Source of the DNA: Dendrobium chrysotoxum
Taxonomy: Eukaryota; Streptophyta; Magnoliopsida; Asparagales; Orchidaceae
DNA: 64,000 nt
NCBI GenBank assembly: GCA_019925795.1
Contig: CM034297.1
Span: forward strand, 51,665,941 to 51,729,940
Direction of reading: 5' to 3'
Part shown: positions 48,337-60,329 of the stretch, piece after piece
Layout of the letters: every line of letters begins with the position of its first letter
Position numbering within the stretch: the stretch's first letter is position 1
Program-made: the position numbers and the translations under genes
Notes under the pieces: generated by a model
What the model saw: the letters and a program-made list of their open reading frames with translations, nothing else
Database searches by the model: none
What the model was told of the DNA's origin: nothing

Positions 48337-49875
48337 CCTTGTAACGTCCCTGAGTCGATTTTGCTAGGATCATATCTTGGTGTTAATGCAAGAGATCCTA
48401 TTTTGGCTCTAATTGCTTTCTCTAATTGGAAAAATAAGGGTATGGAGCCCTTCAAGAAAAAGATGTTGCCTGAAGTTGAGGTATATATGTTTCAATGTAA
48501 ATTTAAATTTTTTTTTGTTTTATACTATTAATCAAATCATATTTTTAATTGCAGTCTAAATTGGAGTTTCTTGGTCATAAACGCCATTGGATTCTTCAAT
48601 CTTTTGGTGTTAAATGGCGCAATTATAAAACTACTTTAAAGGCTGAGCATTGAGACAGTAGACCAATTGAGAAAAATTTGAAAATAATTCTAGCTGGAGT
48701 TGACCAAACGTAATGGTGCCAACTTGTTAACTAATGGTCAAAGCCAGAAGACCAGGTAAATATTGAGATTAAGCTTTTTTGTTAAATATTTATCACTATT
48801 ATAAAATTTGGAATGTAACATTATCATGTCTCATAGGAAAGGGCTGCGAAAAATTCTACCAATGCGAAGAAGCAAACTTGTCCTCACACAATGGGTTGTG
48901 TGAGTTTAGTTCAAAGACAGAAGGAAAGGGTATAAAATTAAATATTAATTTATTAGTACTAAATATTTTATTTTTAAACTTATATTGTTATTATAATTTT
49001 TTTGTAGTCTATCAAGGATAGATTGCAATTATGAAAAATCAATAGGATGCACAAAGATAGTACCTTGCCATCTGAGGATGCTATGCAGCGATGGATACAT
49101 ATATATAGTTATTATAATTATTTTAATAAATTATTCTTTAATAGATTTAACTATATGTATTTATACTGTAGATACAGACATGCAATCTTCTTGCCAAAGA
49201 AGCGCTTACACCTGAAGATGGCAATATTGAAGCTAATGAGAGAGTCTTTGCTATAGTTCTGGGACCTAAACATTCAGGTCAAGTTCATACCCAGGGGTTT
49301 GGTGTCACACCGACTAGATTCTTTTCTCAAAGCAAACGTTAAGAATGTGGTGGTAGCGGCAGCCAGTTTGGATAGATTGCTAGTTTTAGAGAGGAGTTCA
49401 GATCATTTCGTAATAATCAGATGAGAGAGTTTGGCTCATTTTGTGATGAGATGAGATAGTTCATGCAAGAATTTCAAATGAATCATCCACCCCATGGAGG
49501 ATCAGAAATGGTATGAAAAAAAGTTATGTAATTTTAATGTAAATTGCTTGATTATTATTATCTCATTATTTTCATTCTATTTTCAGAGTGAAAATGATAA
49601 TTCATATGATGCTTGACAGTCTACTGATAAGCTGTAGTATTAAATATGATGCTTCTACTTGTATAGATATTTTATGTATTTTTGAACTTATGTTGTTTTA
49701 ATTTTGAACTCTAGTGGTTGTTATTTTGTGCTTATTTCCTTTCTTGTACTATATGAGGAATTGTGTTTCCTAGTAATTTTTCTTGAGTTTGACTTGGCAT
49801 TTGGAGATGAATAACATTTTTTTGTGGTGGCCTTTTTTAGTTACGCATTCAATATTCAGCTCATTTCTTCGATCC

Positions 49876-50115
49876 TGTTGACCATGTTTTTTTTACCCTA
49901 GACCCAAGTCTGGGGTCAAACTGGTTGACCAGGTCAACCAGGATTGACCCAATTTGATCCATCAAGCCCTAAGGAGTCTAAATTGATTTCAAAGCCAATC
50001 CAAAGGCTCCTAGGCTCAATCCCTCCCCTCTTTGACCCTAATTGACTAGGTTGACAGAGTCAACTCTTGACTTGGTCAACCCAAGTCATTAATGGGTCAA
50101 ATTGACCCATTAAAG
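49876..50115 (+). promoter_or_regulatory. W-box cluster at the start of U3
   Basis: ggttgaccaggtcaaccag (49930-49950), attgacccaattt, gttgacagagtcaactcttg and acttggtcaaccc lie within 240 bp. This is the same TTGAC/GTCAA palindromic style as in the 7.5-kb LTRs, although the surrounding sequence differs. Confidence 0.5.
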
Positions 50116-50943
50116 GCCTTTTAATGTTTTAAACCCTTTCCTAATCCATTTAAGACTCAAACCACGACCCAATCAGCTCTATTTCCCTCCTATTTGAATG
50201 GGGATTGAATCCTAGCCATCCAACATAGGTGTAGAGCTTTAAATAGTGATTTAAGGCTTCCTTAAGAGGCACTTTTGGCTCTTGCCTGATCTCTAAGCCC
50301 CCAAAGCAGGTGAGATTTCGTTTGAGAGCTCCCTAGATTCCCCCCTGCTTTCCTCGAGCCGAAGACCACTGGTCAACCCCGCCGGCGGTGAGATCCCGGC
50401 GACCCAAGGCTTGGAACATCCAAGGCTTTGTTGAAACCGATCTAAGGCTCGTCTGATCGCGATTTCTTCAAGAAGAACATACGAGGACAGCCTACAAGCT
50501 CAACCGTGTCAACTTTGGAGATCCCACGGTGAAAATCCCTTAAAACCCCTAATCTAAGTCACAACACATCAAGTTAAATAGTGTTTTCCATAGACTGTTT
50601 CAAGCTAAACCAATTAGTCCACATGATTTATGTTCATGTCTAGACTCTAGCATTAAAATTTCGTTCAATTCCATCCACCTGATCGAGAGAACGAGGCAAA
50701 AATCCATTCTAGGGTTTCGACTCGCCGCCTGTAGGCCTGTCGTAGCCTCGGACCGTTGATTTCCTGATCAACGGTTCTGATTCGGCCATTCCGCGCTCTT
50801 CTTTCGACCGCAAATTCGATCCCGCGGTCCTGCTCGTTGTCCGGCGAGATCAAGGCCGTTGATTCGTTTCAGCGGAGGATCGGACGGCGCGGGTTCGGCG
50901 CTAACGTGGTTTAGTAACCGCAGATTTGACCGCCGCCGCCGTT

Positions 50944-50993
50944 GCAATCATTTGCAATGATTGCGCGACTGCGCAATCATTGTAAATGATTGC
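50944..50993. repeat. Near-perfect 23-bp hairpin in the LTR
   Basis: Arms at 50944-50966 and 50971-50993 pair at 22 of 23 positions around a 4-base gact loop. The arm begins gcaatcattt and ends gattgcgc. A smaller perfect hairpin, ccgttgat/atcaacgg, lies at 50753-50774. Confidence 0.8.
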
Positions 50994-51005
50994 CTATAAC
51001 CGCGG

Positions 51006-51062
51006 AGCCACTCCGCGTTTGACGCGTGGCCACTCCACGTTTGACGCGTGGCCACTCCACCG
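51006..51062. repeat. 22-bp tandem repeat with CACGTTTGACGCGTGG units
   Basis: gccactcc(g/a)cgtttgacgcgtg is repeated twice and followed by a third start. It contains acgcgt and a TTGAC W-box core in each unit. Confidence 0.7.
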
Positions 51063-51289
51063 CCGCGGCAGCCTCCCTCTCTCCAATCATCGCCCGAGAC
51101 CGCGGAACCAATCCTAGGCCGACAGCTGTCTGACCGCCGCCGCACCGAGCCGTCGCTGCCGCCTTCAGTGAATATTTTAATAGTATTTATTTAAAATATA
51201 TTATATATGTATTTTTAAAACCAGAAAAAATTAAATAATTTTAAATAATTATTTAATCACTATTATTCATACTTATATTATTAATACCT

Positions 51290-51295
51290 TTTTTT

Positions 51296-51365
<70 letters not shown>

Positions 51366-52160
51366 TTGACTTTAACATTATTATTATATTATTAATATTA
51401 TTATTATTTTAATAATATCATTATATTAATAATATAGTGTTACTTTAATATTATTATTTTAATATTATGGATTAAAAATAATATTAACTATTTTAATAAT
51501 ATTATTATACTAATAATATTACTTTAATATTATTATTTTAATATTATGGAGTAATAATAATATTAAATATTTTAATACTATTATTATATTAATAATAATA
51601 CTTTAATATTATTATTTTAATATTATGGATTAATAATAATATTAACTATTTTAATATTATTATTATATTAATAATATTACTTTAATATTATTATTTTAAT
51701 ATTATGGATTAATAATAATATTATTTATTTTAATATTATTATTATATTAATAATATTACTTTAATATTATTATTTTAATATTATGGATTAATAATAACAT
51801 TAACTTTTTTTATATTATTATTACATTAATAATATCATTATAATATTATTATTTTAATATTATTGATTAATAATACTATTAATTATTTTAATATTACTAT
51901 TATATTCATAATATCATTATAATGTTATTATTTTAATATTATTGATTGATAATAATATTAATTATTTTAATATTATTATTATATTAATAATATCATTATA
52001 GTATTATTATTTTAATATTATTAATTAATAATAATATTAATTACTTTAATATTATTATATCGATAATATCATTATTATTCTTAATGTTATTATTATATTA
52101 ATAATAATATTACCCTTTTTTTTATTATTACATCAATAATAAATATTATTATTTTGACTT
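51290..52160. repeat. AT-only minisatellite (about 78-80 bp units) with a (TAA)n/(TTA)n palindrome
   Basis: A (taa)n run turns into (tta)n at 51297-51365, giving a self-complementary tract. About eight units of 78-80 bp follow, each carrying ttttaatattatgga(t/g)taa. Unit starts are near 51457, 51537, 51615, 51693, 51772, 51853, 51931 and 52010. G or C is nearly absent. The array has no counterpart in the 7.5-kb LTRs, so it arose in this LTR lineage. Confidence 0.85.
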
Positions 52161-54846
52161 CATTATTATATCCTTAATATGTTAAAATTACCTTAACTAT
52201 TATTATTATATTATTAACATTTTTAATGTTATTTTAGTTACTATTATTTATATTCATTTTAAAATCCAAAGATTTTTTTTAAAATTAGTAATTATTTTTT
52301 AAATATTAATTATTTTAAATAATTTAAAAATTACTTTTAAACCTATTTAACCTTAGAAAAATCATTGCTTTCTCGATTTAAATCAAATTTTGACGTATAA
52401 TACCTTAAAAGTTTTAGAAAAATGTGAATTTTAATTTAAAAAATATTTTTCGGACCCAATTCTATCTTTTTTGGATATTTTTTGTATTACTTGGTTATTT
52501 AATTATTTAAATATTATTTAATTAATATAATTAATTATTTTAAAAAATAAAAACTATTTTAAAACCCCCTTGGTGGCTAGTAGGCCTACCCAGCTTAGGA
52601 TCTACCCCAGCCACACAGGCTTCTACACAAACTCTAGAATTATTTGCTAGGGCACCACTCTTAGACTTAGGTTAGGCCGGTGTTTACTTTTCCTGCTGTG
52701 TGCCGAGCTTTTTCGGATTTCATTGCATGTTGTGATTAAACTATTGATGTGTTTGTTTACTTTTACTGCACTCTGGGATTGATGTGATTGCACGATAGAC
52801 TACCCATAGGTTAGGATCGATCTTGATACTAATGATATTATCTGCAGGTGGCCATGCTCATGCAGCGTTAAATATAAGGGGGGTAATAATCTTGATTTAA
52901 ATATTAATGCTGTTTTATACAGGTACTTCAGAAATTGCTCAGCCCCCCTAAATAGAAGAGGGCTAATTAAAAAAAATCATTATAAATTGCTATAGGTGCT
53001 CCAGAGCTCGCTTAGCCCTCAAAATGATTAAGAGCATGGTCAAGCGTGGCTGTGATTAAGTATCTTTATTTTTCCTATAATGGCTTATGATATATTAAAC
53101 TGGTTGGGATGATTTTTTAGGATAACATCTCAGGAGAGTCTAGAATTTACTGCTTTCCATTAATATAATCATTTCTAATATTGGTATTGAGTTATGAAAG
53201 TTCATTTTGAGTGGGGATACTAGGATCCAAAGGTTGGATTTCAAAGAGGAAAGGACACCCAATATGAGGATGGTCCTTTTCTGTTTGGAAATCCAAATTT
53301 GGATCGTTCTACTAATTGAAGAGTCTAAGGAAGCTAAGATCCAAGGAGTCCAATGGAGCTGAGATCCGAGGAGTCCAAGGAAGAGAAGATCAAGAAGATG
53401 AAGACCAAGTGTATCCCACTCAAAATAACTTGCGTCTGTCCTAGGATTAGAAATTCGGGTTGTTGGCAGTGGTGCCCGGCCACTTTATTTTCTGCAGACC
53501 CTGGGTTGTAATTAAGGGCAGTTGGCCTATGGACATTTTTTAATTTGTTTGGATAATTTTGATGTGTTTTGCTTATGATTGTGTGCCTCTAGGGTTGCTT
53601 GCTTTTCCTAGTTTCTTGGCATTTGCATGTCGCTTTTGTTTTAGCCTAGATTCCGTTAGGCTCTCTAAGGACTAAAACTTTTTCTACTCGCAACTAATAT
53701 TTAAAAACTTTTTAAAGTAATTTAGAAACTTAACGACCTAGGGAATTACCAGAATAGTTCGGGGTCGCATGCATATTAATGCATTTCTGCTCTCCTTCTA
53801 TAAGACACTTCCCCGCCTGCGGATAGAGTCCGGATAATCTGACCTATGAGGATGAGGTGCCGGACCTCAGGAAGTTCAGTCTAATTCTAAAAATTATTTT
53901 TATAAGCTTTTTTAAAGTTCTATACATACCTAATTTGGAAGCTTCAATTAGCATGCATTGCATTAGAAATTAATTAAATCAAAATTTTAATTGCATTAGC
54001 TCTAGGAGCATTCACCCAACATCAGTCCGGGGCCAATTAGAAAATCCTCTAGACGTCGGTCCTACTTTCAAGAACTATAACCTATCCACCCATTTTTCAT
54101 AAATGACTGGACATCATGGTTTTAAAATGATTAGGTGGTTAGCTGGCTCCCCCTTCCAGGCCGGGGTAAGTCCAGGTTCTGGTATTGCATTAGTTAGGAC
54201 ACGGGTGTTAGTGTTGTGTAGAACACTAAATCCATTAGATTTAAGATTCAAGGCTACTATTGTTTCGTAGTACGCCTCATCAGTAGGTAGGTCTTCTGCC
54301 TTCCAGAGATCGTAAACCCTATATATCAACATCACATGGATGACGCCACCTCCATCTTTCTCTCCTGCATGCTCTGAGTGCATGACCTTTATTTTATCCA
54401 GTTTCTTCTCACTACCTTAGTCCCTCCGGATGTTGATCTGAGCCGTGCATGTTGACTAAGCCTAGTTGAACCTTTCTTTCCCTTCGAGTAGGATTTCCTA
54501 GTCTTCGCCCTATGTGCCAATCCCAATTTAGAAAGAATAATACATAATCCTTAATCGAGAGTTTTCTCAGGCTCCGGCTTGAGATGTAATTAACCACGGG
54601 GGCTTGCGCCCATGGCAAACCGCATCCCACTCTCAAATAAACCCCATCCGAGTTAATATATCGGGTGGGGGAAACCCGTTGTGATTAGACCGTACATATT
54701 GTTATCTATCGGGGTGTGCTGGTGAGAGCCACTATCCTCAATAGTTAATCATATGTGTGATCGAATCTGCCCTTCCACTGGCCAAATACTGTCTCCCCTC
54801 ACCGGGAGGCGGTGTTTTGTGTTCTTTTCGGAGATCCATAGGTTTC

Positions 54847-54864
54847 TGGCGACCACGGTGGGAC
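54847..54864 (+). promoter_or_regulatory. Primer-binding site of the plus-strand Tat element
   Basis: tggcgaccacggtgggac follows the LTR. It starts TGGCGAC like the site of the other Tat element but differs afterwards (cacggtggg against tccattggg). It probably complements a different tRNA isoacceptor, or has mutated. Confidence 0.6.
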
Positions 54865-55229
54865 AGGTTTCCCTCTCCATCTTTGGATTATATATTATTC
54901 ATTCTTGTGTGTACTCTAGGATTGGTATTCCTTAGGTTAGGTCCGTCCCACTCTTCGTTAGGTTCCTTCCTTAGTTATGATCATCCCTTTTTCTTAGTTA
55001 GGGTTTCCCCCTAGCTAGGTTTCTTTCCTTCCCTTTTTCTTAGTTAGGGTTTTCCCCTAGCTAGGTTTCTTTCCTCCCATTCTTCTTAGTTAGGGTTTTC
55101 CCCCTAGCTAAATTTTTTTCCTTCTGACCTTCTAGGTCATTCCGTCCCCCATCTATCATTCCTCTTCTCGTGTTAATATTTCTTACAAGTCATTTCAAAT
55201 CTCTTTTATTCTTCTTGGCAGATAGTGAC
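54865..55229 (+). other. Leader with three 45-bp tandem repeats
   Basis: Between primer site and gag, units at about 54991-55035, 55036-55080 and 55081-55126 share cttagttagggttttccccc and ctagctaggtttctttcct. The rest is pyrimidine-rich. This is the 5' untranslated leader of the genomic RNA. Confidence 0.75.
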
Positions 55230-58200
55230 ATGGCTTCCTCCGTGCCTTCCGTTAATTTTAGCTTTGGTTCTGATGCGCGGTTGACACTTATTGAGTCCCT
55301 GCTAGCCAGTCCTCCAGCTGGAGGAATGACTTTTGGTTCCTTCATTGACTTGGCCTTTGTCACTCTTGGCGGGCTGACCACTACTGAGGTTGCTACCTAC
55401 TCTCCTCCCCAGAGGAGAGCTCGCGCAGCCATGCAACCTTTCGGACGTCCAGTTGCTCAGCGGACAGCCCGGGCACCTGCTCGTCCTACTCCTGTTCGTG
55501 TGCAGCCGGCACACCTTGTGGTTAGGCAGCCAGTACCTAGACCACTCCCTGTTCAGCCCACTCGTCCAGCGGTTAGGCGACCAGTGCCTATCGCACCCGT
55601 TGTTCAGACTGCCCCTGCTCCTTAGCGCCGGCAGGCAGTAGTTACCCCTGTTGTTGTTCCGACAGAGGCAGCTTGTATTCGGGTTCCCCCTCCTTCTTCC
55701 TCCAGGAAGAGGGGTGCCCAGACCGAGGCTCCTTCGCCTTCCTCCCATCAGGTCTCATCTTTCGCTTGGTTATCTCACCCAGAGACCCTCGAGCAAACCT
55801 CGACACTTCCTGTGCTCCCTGTTCCCCCATTTACTCAGGCAGTGGGTTCAGACGTTGCTTCATCTTCCGCCTCCGGCCTAGGGAGAAGGGCCCAGAGGAA
55901 TAGAAACTGTAGACTTTAGTTTGCTGCATCCGAGGTAGACAGACAGCGGATGGCAGATTCGTTGGCTCACTAGGAGCCAGTTCAGAGGAGAGTGGTCCCC
56001 AGGCAGCGGGCACCATGATTAGTTGCAATTTCCTCTACCCCGGACGTTATAGTTGGCCCTGAGATAGCAGCAGTTCAGGGAGGATGCTTCTCTCCACTAA
56101 TACACAGTGGTGATAAGGACGACGTTGCTTATATTGCGGCGGCCCCTCCTGTCACCACTACTTTACCACATGCTAAGGTTCCAAGGAATGATGCTGTTCG
56201 AACCCTCTCTCAGAGAATTTAGAGCATTATCCGCTTAGCGCGGGGTCGAGGCCCTGTCAGTCGGGAGAGGTTACTCCACCAGATTTCTCAGGTGTCTGTT
56301 CAGTTACAGAGGCAGACTGCTAGGCAGAGGTACAGGTGGCAGAGAGAACAGCCACCCAGGCAGCCTGTTAGTTCAGTTCCGTTAGCGAGACCACAGACAG
56401 TTACTCCAGTTCTTGGACGACGCCCGTGTCGTCATGGACAAAGGCAGCAATTGGAGCCTCCCAGACCCCAGCTCCCTTCAGTTGTAGTAGCCCCGCAGCA
56501 GCTAGTTGCCCCCACTGGGTCCCGTCACAGTAGATGGGTGTAGAGACGATGACAGGCAGAGTCCTCTATCGATGCAGTACAGCCAGTTCAGGCAGTTGAG
56601 CAGTTAGAGGTAGTTGTTCCTTCCGGATCAGAGGCAGTTTTGATGGTCTGTGATGCAGCGATGGATGGCGATGTTGCAGTTTCTCCTAGTGGTTCACCGG
56701 TTCAAGCAGAGCCAGCCCTTAGTCCCTACGGGACCTCCTCCCCTTTGAGTCCATATACGGGGGATTTCCATCAGACCCTCTATGAGGATGACGTACTTGA
56801 GGATGACCTACTCGATGAGGAGTCAGATGGAGATATACCGGTGCACAGAGTATGCGTGGTTACTAGACGTGGCCACTCAGACGAGCAGATAGAGGCAGAT
56901 GATGATGATGAGCAGGGAGAAGCTGAGGTAGGAGGATCTCCCTGATCAGTTGAGACAGATGCCATTGTGCTACAGTTACAGACTCAGATGGCAGAGATGG
57001 CTAGGGCCATGGCAGCGATGACAGCTCAGTTGATAGCTTTGGGGGCGATGCCCCAGATGACGGACGTAGGCACTCCTACTACGTCCACGGATGAGCCAGT
57101 AGCACCAGGTCCTGTAGGAGTAGACAGGGCCCAGAGGACAGTTCCAGTGGCACCTATGGCAGTTGCCTTCACTATCCCAGTCCAGAGTCAGTCAATTCAG
57201 TTATCAGCCGGACAGATTCAGGATCTGATTGCCTAGAAGGTCGCGCAGGCCATTTCCTTCAGGAAGTCTGGAGAGGTAGTTAACAGGGGGCGTCCTTACC
57301 CAGTAGAGTACGAGCACGAGCTCTACCCCCCTGGTTTTATCCCTCCTAGGTTCAGAGTCTTTGATGGGTTTGAGAACCCAAGGCAGCACGTGGCCCAGTA
57401 CCGCGCCATCTGTTGCAACATAGGAGGGAACGATGCACTGATGTTGAGACTTTTTGTCAACAGTCTAGTTGGGGTGGCCTTTGCCTGGTACGCTGACCTC
57501 CCCAACGATTCAATATGCACCTTTACAGAGTTGGAGTAGTTATTTGTGCAGAGGTTTATCAGTGTAGAGCACCGAGTTGCAGTTGGAGAGCTAGTTGTGA
57601 CTAGACAGCGGCCCCGAGAGCCTCTCCTAGATTATATAGTCAGATGGAGGAACCTCAGCCTACAGTGTGAGCCCCAGTTACAAGAGCAGCATGCAGTAGA
57701 AATTTTGTTGAAGAATATAGATGGTCCAATAGTACCTTATCTGAAGGATTTCAACATCAGAACCATTTAGAAGTTGTTGATAAAGGTGATAAGTTTGTAG
57801 GACAGCATACCCGATGCAGTCCCTCTTAAGATTGAGAGTCAACCTTCACGTAGACCTCAGCGACAGGTGTCTTCAGGGGCACCTCCACCTAGGAGAGGGG
57901 AGGTACACAGTACTTATGGACCATCAGATAAGGGCAAGAAGCCCTTAGTCAGTTCAGCACCACCTCAGCAGTCCCACACACCGGGCCAGTCAGTAGTGTA
58001 GCCTAAACCCTCCCGTCGAACCCCACAGAGTCAACAGTACCTACGGGAGAAGCTTAGTTAGGAATATCCCTTTAAAAGGGAAAGTGTGAAGAATATTTTC
58101 AAATTCCTTACTAAGAGGAACATTTTAACATTCCCGAACAACATTAGAGTGGAGGAGGAGGGGGAGACAGACCACCCACTCTATTGTCCATTTCACAGAC

Positions 58201-58998
58201 ATATCGGGCATGTTATAGAAGACTGCTATGTGTTCAAGGATAGAGTTGAGAAGCTCATGGCTAGTGGACAGATCCACCTATAGGATAGTTACTTGGTTCA
58301 GCCCAAGGGCAAGACACCTCAGACAGTTCAGACGATCTCGGGCTCCAGTGGTTGCAGCGACAGTCAGAGTAGTAGCCAGAGTAGTCGTAGCAGATCACCC
58401 AGAGGTTCTGAGGGAGAGTGGCAGCTAGCACTCTCTCGAAAGATGAAGCAGATGATCCGGCATACAGTTCAGAGTTCAGAGGCAGTTGAGAGGAGGCCTA
58501 CCCAGGCCAAGTCGATAGTTGCCAGCCCAATTTCTTCGCCAGCACCTTTTTCTTCTTATGTTTCTGTTGTAGTGCCTACAGCGCACATTTCTTATCCTGT
58601 TTTATGTAATAAAAAGATATATGAAAAGGAAAAGATTATTGTAAATTTTGAGGGGAAGACGGGACGCCTTCCAGTACTTACGCTGAAGGATTTTGTTCTC
58701 CCTTCGACTGATGATGAAATAATAGAAGAAGGTGATTATGGCTACTTCTGGTGTTCTGTTCCGGCTTTTACTTCTTCTAGCACTCGATCTTTTAATATTC
58801 TACATATTTCTTGCAATAATTTTATATGTGATGAGGGGTCTGAGTGTGAAGAAGAACCGATCTTCATGATTCCGGAGGGTGGTTGTTACATGGATTCAGA
58901 AGACGAATTCGAGAACTCACGCCAGTCGCTTTCCTTAGAGCCAACACAAGCCATTACCACTGAACCAAGTGAATCTCTTGTTGAAGATGACTCGATAT
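55230..58998 (+). pseudogene. Tat gag, frame-intact with many stops
   Basis: Gag packages element RNA. One frame starts at ATG 55230 (MASSVPSVNFSFGS). A long Gln/Pro/Arg-rich N-terminal part runs to about 57200. The gag core at 57290-57770 follows (PPRFRVFDGFENPRQHVAQY, LRLFVNSLVGVAFAWYADLP, FVQRFISVEHR). A zinc-like YCPFHRHIGHVIEDCYVFKD lies at 58170-58235. Stops occur at 55623, 55917, 55971, 56016, 56220, 56541, 56550, 56943, 57234, 57537, 57768, 57798, 57999, 58059, 58281 and 58998. Each is TAG or TGA where CAG or CGA fits the context, and there is no frameshift. The gag/pro border is not marked. Confidence 0.85.
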
Positions 58999-59009
58999 AG
59001 GAATTTCAC

Positions 59010-60329
59010 TTGCGTTCAGGCAAGGTTCTCCCACTTAGAATGGCTAAGAATATAAAAGAAAAAGATAAGAACATTGTTACCCAGCAGGACGATCATATCC
59101 CTTCCTCCCAAGAGCAATCTAAGGAGAAAGGGAAAGGCCCTCAGCTGGAGGTTGATTACAATGTGTTGGCACATTTAAGGAAAATTCCTGCCCTTCTCAG
59201 TGTCTATGATGCTTTGATGATGTCTTCGGACTTGAGAGAGACCCTGGTAAAGGCACTACTCAAACCAGAGTCCTATCGAGCATTCTTTGCTTTCGAATCT
59301 GTAGGAGATGCATGCCATTTGAGAGAGATGCCATACATTACCTTTTCAGATCGCGATCTCCTCTTGGGTACCGCCGATCACAATCGTCCCTTATATTTCA
59401 TTGCTGAAATCAATGGTTATGAGTTGAACAGGGTCCTCATTGACCAAGGAGCTTAAGTAAACATCCTAAGCTATGAAACTTTAAAAAGCCTCTCCCTTAG
59501 TCATTTGAAGTTAACCTCTGATAAGATTATGTTGAAAGGCTTCAATGACCGAGGACAGCGTGCCCTAGGGTTTATCACCCTGCCCCTGAAGTTTGGAAAT
59601 TTCCTTACTAAGGCAAAGTTTCATGTGATCGAGGCTGATACTTCATACAGGGCTCTTTTAGGAAGGCCCTGGATTCATGAGTATGGAATGGTGCCCTCTA
59701 CCCTACACCAATGTATGAAGTATATGAGGAATGAAGTCGAGTACTCCATTCCCAGGGATACCCAACCCTTTTTCGTGCATGAGGTCTCTATTTATGATGA
59801 TGCTGAGCATTACATACCTCGTAAAAAGAGTAAACCTCCTCCTGCCCAGTCACCAGTGATACCTGCCAGTACTGTACAGGGTCCTGTACAGCTACCTGCA
59901 TGAGGTTCATCACAGGTTAGTATTGAGGCAGATACCTCCACTGCAGATCTTATTAGATCTCCTTTCTAATTTGCAGTTGGGCACGATGTTCCCCCTAGTA
60001 GAGGTAGGGGAGAGCGAGGTAGAGGTAGAGGCAGAGGGTCGACTCACCCGCCGTGAAACTACGACATTCAAATCCCTCCTCCCTCATATCTTTACGTTTC
60101 TCCTTTGACTGTCGAGTCCGACTCCTCTGACGATGAGATGATTATTACTCCTCATCGCCCAGCTCCCTCGCCAGCCCCAGATTTCACTGATTATAGTTCA
60201 CTACCTACCTTTTGTAGGTACCTGATACCCGAGGGTGGTTTAGTTATTGACAGTGGTTCAGACGAGGAAGTAGACCCCGACGTCAAACCACTAGTCGACA
60301 ACCCCTTTCCCGTCAGATACGTGGAATAA
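59010..60329 (+). pseudogene. Tat protease region
   Basis: Continues the gag frame. The aspartic protease cleaves the polyprotein. It shows YFIAEINGYELNRVLIDQGA followed by a stop at 59454 and VNILSYETL, i.e. the D-x-G(S/A) catalytic loop with the next residue lost. Further on are KLTSDKIMLKGFNDRG, FHVIEADTSYRALLGRPWIH (59620-59680) and the conserved MVPSTLHQCMKY. Further stops are at 59901 (TGA), 59967 (TAA), 60054 (TGA) and 60327 (TAA). The TAA at 59454 probably replaced Ser (TCA), the one clear case that is not a transition. Confidence 0.85.

Larger units (their letters stand above)
22274..49620 (+). pseudogene. CACTA second gene (Transposase_24/TNPA-like), interrupted twice within exons
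   Basis: TNPA-like proteins bind CACTA subterminal repeats. The pieces are: exon 22274-22405 after a ttgcag splice site (ATG at 22277), continuing in frame at 44471-44573; exon about 44660-44790 (RGRTIYVDIQNMPPGT, then a stop), continuing in frame at 48340-48480 (GSYLGVNARDPILALIAFSNWK); then exons 48555-48755 (HWILQSFGVKWRNYKTTLKA), 48838-48929 and from 49008. LGV.ARDP, W.L...G..WR.YK and a KN..N...C..T.G...L..R.E block are Transposase_24 hallmarks. The 22-kb Tat element sits at the first junction and a CACTA at the second. The 3' end is AT-rich non-coding to 49875. Confidence 0.75.
18386..49875 (+). mobile_element. Old CACTA/En-Spm transposon, split by three insertions
   Basis: The coding content of one plus-strand CACTA is spread over three segments: 18386-22405, 44471-44790 and 48340-49875. 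Removing the inserted elements plus one copy of each target duplication restores exon reading frames at both internal junctions, which shows that the segments are one element. The order is TNP2-type transposase, then a Transposase_24-type second gene. The right terminus is hidden beyond the Tat element at 49876, and the left terminus was not found. Stops and frameshifts throughout mean it is inactive. Confidence 0.8.
49876..54838 (+). repeat. 5' LTR of the plus-strand Tat element (about 4.96 kb)
   Basis: Begins TGTTGACC, like the other Tat LTR, and ends at a CA near 54838, eight bases before the primer site. It has W-boxes at the start (49876-50110), a GC-rich part with strong hairpins (50740-51170), an AT-only array (51290-52160), and blocks shared with the 7.5-kb LTRs (52600-54660). 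The exact right edge is uncertain without the other LTR. Confidence 0.75.

Noticed and set aside
54114..54636. Minus-strand frames of 74-89 codons in the plus-strand LTR
   Set aside because: They lie in LTR sequence homologous to the non-coding inverted LTR at 22860-23350. They are antisense to the element and have no domain.
55230..60329. Idea that the frequent in-frame stops reflect an alternative genetic code or recoding
   Set aside because: All three stop codons occur and the sites fit Gln, Arg or Trp by single C-to-T/G-to-A changes. The same decay is seen in unrelated dead elements nearby, so methyl-cytosine deamination explains it more simply.
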